From positions 76,968-140,967 of the forward strand of contig VXAA01003984.1 in assembly GCA_013399115.1 (NCBI GenBank): a DNA stretch of 64,000 nt, written 5' to 3'. Both the position numbers and the translations under genes were made by a program. Positions 63,701 through 64,000 of the stretch are shown here, piece by piece (positions within the stretch are counted from its first letter, which is position 1; each line of letters opens with the position of its first letter). The notes under the pieces are model-generated. The model was not told the origin of the DNA. It saw only the letters and a program-made list of their open reading frames with translations, and made no database searches. The stretch is from Anseranas semipalmata (lineage: Eukaryota > Chordata > Aves > Anseriformes > Anseranatidae).

Positions 63701-64000
63701 GAGGAGGGAGGGAGGAAAGAAAACATGGAATTTTATATTGACTAGTCCAAGCAACCTAGAATATCATGCAAATATAAATTAATAATAATAACAATTATAT
63801 TTTTTCCTCTGTGAAAAATACAGAAATAGTAATTACATAGTACTCACTAAACACGCATGAAGCAGATCATTAACATTATGTCCATTTTACAGCTAGCCAG
63901 TTTGTTTGTATAAGGAGCAAAATACTTGAACTTCTGACAAAAGCACCTAAATCCAGATTCTTATGTTCTGACAATTCTGTTAAAGATACCAGGTCTAGTT
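60791..64000. other. Non-coding stretch to the window end
   Basis: Open frames are at most 99 codons (62982-63281, minus) and domain-free. Simple tracts are a T run at 61321-61330, an A run at 62714-62725, an A10-G8 junction at 63620-63637, and an (ATA)n-like patch at 63780-63800. No gene, RNA gene or transposon was recognised. Confidence 0.5.

Noticed and set aside
1..64000. CRISPR arrays, operons, ribosome binding sites, prophage
   Set aside because: The window is vertebrate nuclear DNA. The direct repeats seen are microsatellites or small slippage duplications.

Overview
The window looks like AT-rich, gene-poor nuclear DNA from a bird, probably intergenic or deep intronic. The best evidence is a set of CR1 LINE 3' ends with the typical avian endings: an ATTCTGTG-type octamer tail, and on the other strand the ATAGAATCATAGAAT head followed by GTTGGAAGGGAC. 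There are four clear CR1 copies plus one older, L3-like copy. A degenerate LTR of avian endogenous-retrovirus type and the near absence of SINEs also fit a bird. I cannot name the species or the locus from the sequence. One run of 21 N (8010-8030) and three single N positions show draft assembly. No protein-coding gene, tRNA, rRNA or known small RNA can be supported. The longest ATG-started open frames are 164 codons (22822-23316), 159 codons (31628-32107) and 155 codons (53943-54410). All three lack recognisable domains and look like chance or locally GC-richer DNA. Layout: 1-9.5 kb is AT-rich single-copy sequence with one conserved-element candidate around 4.0-4.4 kb, which carries an internal 40-bp duplication. 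At 9.5-9.87 kb there is a (GTTT)n tract and then a long perfect (AAAAG)n array. At 12.9 kb lies a CR1 tail. At 17.3 kb lies a (TTTTCC)n array with higher-order variants. At 20.0 kb lies an old CR1 relic. At 26.0 kb lies an (AAAAAG)n array that ends in a strand switch. At 31.5-33.5 kb are two further candidate regulatory stretches, one beside a canonical G-quadruplex motif. CR1 copies follow at 35.0 and 36.7 kb, then a possible hAT-type DNA transposon end at 38.2 kb and a perfect 23-bp near-palindrome at 39.55 kb. At 43.4 kb there is a short reverse-transcriptase-like peptide in otherwise broken sequence. At 49.7-50.6 kb a CR1 tail is followed by a probable solo LTR on the minus strand. The rest, to 64 kb, is single-copy sequence with small tandem duplications and one more conserved-element candidate near 60.6 kb. 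There are no genes here to work together. The candidate regulatory stretches are judged by eye from sequence texture and known transcription-factor core motifs. They need a cross-species alignment, which I could not run. The most unusual physical feature is the presence of three 130-160 bp homopurine/homopyrimidine mirror-repeat arrays within 17 kb. I saw no convincing new biological system.
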